Positions 30,292 to 31,804 of a stretch of 31,804 bases of DNA are shown here, in pieces. The translations under genes and the position numbers were made by a program. A model generated the notes under the pieces. The model was not told the DNA's origin. It made no database searches and saw nothing but the letters and a program-made list of their open reading frames with translations. Within the stretch, counting starts at the first letter, position 1, and each line of letters begins with the position of its first letter. This stretch comes from JBEVMS01 sp040508515 (GTDB lineage: Bacteria; Pseudomonadota; Gammaproteobacteria; Xanthomonadales; Rhodanobacteraceae): assembly GCA_040508515.1 (NCBI GenBank), contig JBEVMS010000012.1, positions 1-31,804 of the forward strand, read 5' to 3'.

Positions 30292-31122
30292 TCAGGCGAA
30301 TCGCGGACGCAGCATGGCGTAGACCGGATCGGTATCCGGCCGCTGGCCGTGCCACAGCGCGAACGCATCGGCGGCCGTCTCGATCAGCATGCCCAGGCCG
30401 TCGTAGGCATGACGCGCCTGCGCGGCCTGGGCCCAGGCCACAAAGCCCGTGGCGGCCGCGCCGTAGCTGAGGTCGTAGCAGCAGGCGCGTGCGCCGACCA
30501 GCGAGAACGGCAGTTCCAGCGCCTGCCCCAGCACGCCGGCCGAGGTGCTGTTGACGATCAGGTCGTAGCTGCCGATCTCGGCCAGATCGGCCCAGTAGCG
30601 GGTATGCGCGCGCTGCGGATCGCCGATGGCGTCGGCCAGCGCGTCGGCGGTCTCCGGCGTGCGATTGACGATGGTCAAGCTGTCCACGCCGGCATCGAGC
30701 AGGTTCCAGGCCACCCCGCGCGCGGCGCCGCCGGCGCCCAGCAACAAGGCGGTGTGCCCGCGCAAATCGATCCGATGGCGCTCAGTGAGGTCGCGTACCA
30801 GGCCGGCGCCGTCGGTGTTATGCGCCGCCAACAGGCCATCCGGCCGCGCGGTCAACACGTTGGCGGTGCCGACGCGTTGCGCTGCCACGCTGCGTTCGGC
30901 GGCCAGTGCGAAGGCGCTGGCCTTGTGCGGCAGGGTGACGTTGGCGCCACGCCCGCCCTCGGCGAAGAAGCGCCGTACCGCCGTTTCGAACTCGGCCGGC
31001 GCCGCGTCGATCGCGCGGTATTCGAGCTGCAACCCGAACTGGCGCGCGAATGCTTGATGGATTTCCGGCGAGAGCGAGTGGCTGATCGGGTGGCCAAAAA
31101 CGGCGAAGCGGCCTGCGTACAT
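30292..31122 (-). CDS. aroE: Shikimate dehydrogenase
   Basis: A 276-residue NADP-dependent enzyme that reduces 3-dehydroshikimate to shikimate in aromatic amino-acid synthesis. The substrate site begins V-F-G-H-P-I-S-H-S-L-S-P-x-I-H; the catalytic pair is K67 in N-V-T-L-P-H-K and D104 in N-T-D-G. The nucleotide loop is L-L-L-G-A-G-G-A-A-R-G-V, followed by I-V-N-R-T-P, the N-R-T motif that selects NADP. Late G-L-G-M-L-I-E-T-A-A-D-A-F binds shikimate. The length is normal. No other aro gene is adjacent. Confidence 0.97.
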   Translation of the reverse strand: MYAGRFAVFGHPISHSLSPEIHQAFARQFGLQLEYRAIDAAPAEFETAVRRFFAEGGRGANVTLPHKASAFALAAERSVAAQRVGTANVLTARPDGLLAAHNTDGAGLVRDLTERHRIDLRGHTALLLGAGGAARGVAWNLLDAGVDSLTIVNRTPETADALADAIGDPQRAHTRYWADLAEIGSYDLIVNSTSAGVLGQALELPFSLVGARACCYDLSYGAAATGFVAWAQAAQARHAYDGLGMLIETAADAFALWHGQRPDTDPVYAMLRPRFA

Positions 31123-31639
31123 GGCGAATCCTTGGGCATCGGTGGCGCGGCGATGAACTGTCCGGTCACCGCCATCGTGGCGCGCATTCTAGACCCAGCA
31201 TCGGCCGCCCGCAGCCACCTATGACGCCTGGTGCGGTGCCATGCCTCTCGTCTCGCGACAGCATGGCGACCAGAAGCGCGGAAGGGGCGGCACCAAGCCC
31301 CCACCGGTGCCCGCTGCCCGCGCGGCGCAGCCTTCGAGAGGTAGGCTGTTCGGGAATGAATGGCGAAGCGGCGGCGAGGGCCGGCCTACCGTGACGGAGC
31401 ACCTCGCTCAGCACACCGATCCGCAGCCGCTCAGCACGCCGAAAGGGACGTGGCTGACCGACGAGGGCAGGCCACGCGACGCTGGGTCAAACGAACCGCT
31501 CGCACGGGAAACCAAGGCAGCACGCGTGAATGGCCGCGCGGTTCGCCCGGCGTGGTCACCGCCGTGTACGCCGGCGGTCGCAGGCGCTGAGACGTCCACC
31601 ATCCAGGATCGCCGCACCTTGATCACCGAGTCCGCTGCA
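31123..31639. other. Gene-free stretch upstream of aroE and the last partial gene
   Basis: No frame here has recognisable protein character and I see no structured RNA or strong hairpin. It should contain the aroE promoter, divergent from that of the partial membrane-protein gene. Nothing further can be supported. Confidence 0.45.
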
Positions 31640-31804
31640 ATGGCGATACCCCGACCTGCTGTTTCTGCGCAACCCCGCCGCCAAGCCATAGCACTGGCCT
31701 GGCTGGTCACCGGAGCGTTGCTGCTGGTGTTGACTCCGCTGGATGCGCACGACGACGCCTGGGGCTGGACGCCGTTGTTCTGGCTGTTGCTGGCGCCGCT
31801 GAGT
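31640..31804 (+). CDS. Membrane protein, N-terminal part only
   Basis: A frame opens at an ATG and is still open at the window edge after 55 codons. After a basic N-terminus (R-P-A-V-S-A-Q-P-R-R-Q) come two hydrophobic segments, A-L-A-W-L-V-T-G-A-L-L-L-V-L-T-P-L and T-P-L-F-W-L-L-L-A-P-L, separated by D-A-H-D-D-A-W-G-W. This fits a small polytopic membrane protein of the kind often found next to aroE in xanthomonads. Function and full length are not visible, and the start has no strong ribosome-binding site. Confidence 0.6.
   Translation, partial: MAIPRPAVSAQPRRQAIALAWLVTGALLLVLTPLDAHDDAWGWTPLFWLLLAPLS

Overview
The window is high-GC, densely packed chromosomal DNA from a gammaproteobacterium. 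The gene content points to the Xanthomonadales (Lysobacterales), either Xanthomonas or the Dyella/Rhodanobacter group. The clues are a histidine kinase/LytTR pair fused in order to hemC, an rsmG-parA-parB cluster, gluconokinase, oligopeptidase A, an S9 peptidase with signal peptide, YecA-like and DUF481-like proteins. No species name can be fixed from the sequence alone. Most genes are housekeeping or envelope genes. There are no rRNA or tRNA genes, CRISPR arrays, complete insertion sequences or phage genes that I can support.

Layout. 1-750: a minus-strand efflux operon start, MarR repressor then an outer-membrane efflux lipoprotein that runs off the window, under a promoter with operator-like repeats. 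961-3522: secreted S9 peptidase. 4049-4714: small cytosolic serine carboxylesterase. 4756-7485: algZ-like kinase, algR-like LytTR regulator and hemC, all plus strand. 7700-9617: an outer-membrane DUF481 barrel and an unassigned polytopic membrane protein (minus), divergent from a WYL-domain regulator preceded by a perfect 20-bp palindrome. 11124-12107: RssA-type patatin phospholipase. 12197-15440: glycosyltransferase, parB, parA, rsmG (minus). 15578-17904: a short SPFH-like membrane protein, a proline-rich membrane protein, gluconokinase. 17905-18445: gene-free DNA with degenerate repeats. 18446-20891: pirin, YecA-like protein, exonuclease III. 20925-24288: two acyltransferase-3 membrane enzymes, one with a fused SGNH esterase-like domain. 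24381-28270: oligopeptidase A divergent from a cyclic-nucleotide-domain/patatin fusion. 28359-31122: gamma-carbonic-anhydrase-like protein, a membrane-anchored repeat protein, a small lipoprotein, aroE. 31640-end: start of an unknown membrane protein.

How the genes relate. Several sets look like functional units: MarR plus efflux channel; the two-component pair; ParA/ParB chromosome partitioning with the rRNA methylase; and the two O-acyltransferases, which probably decorate surface glycans. The rest are independent housekeeping genes. I did not find a clearly new multi-gene system. The most unusual signals are non-coding: a MarR promoter whose predicted transcript is leaderless and overlaps its operator, two AT-rich islands with tandem octamers resembling MetJ boxes but no methionine gene beside them, the palindrome before the WYL gene, a duplicated ribosome-binding segment, and a scattered CTAGAYGCC-bearing repeat. 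The cNMP/patatin fusion has an intriguing central domain.
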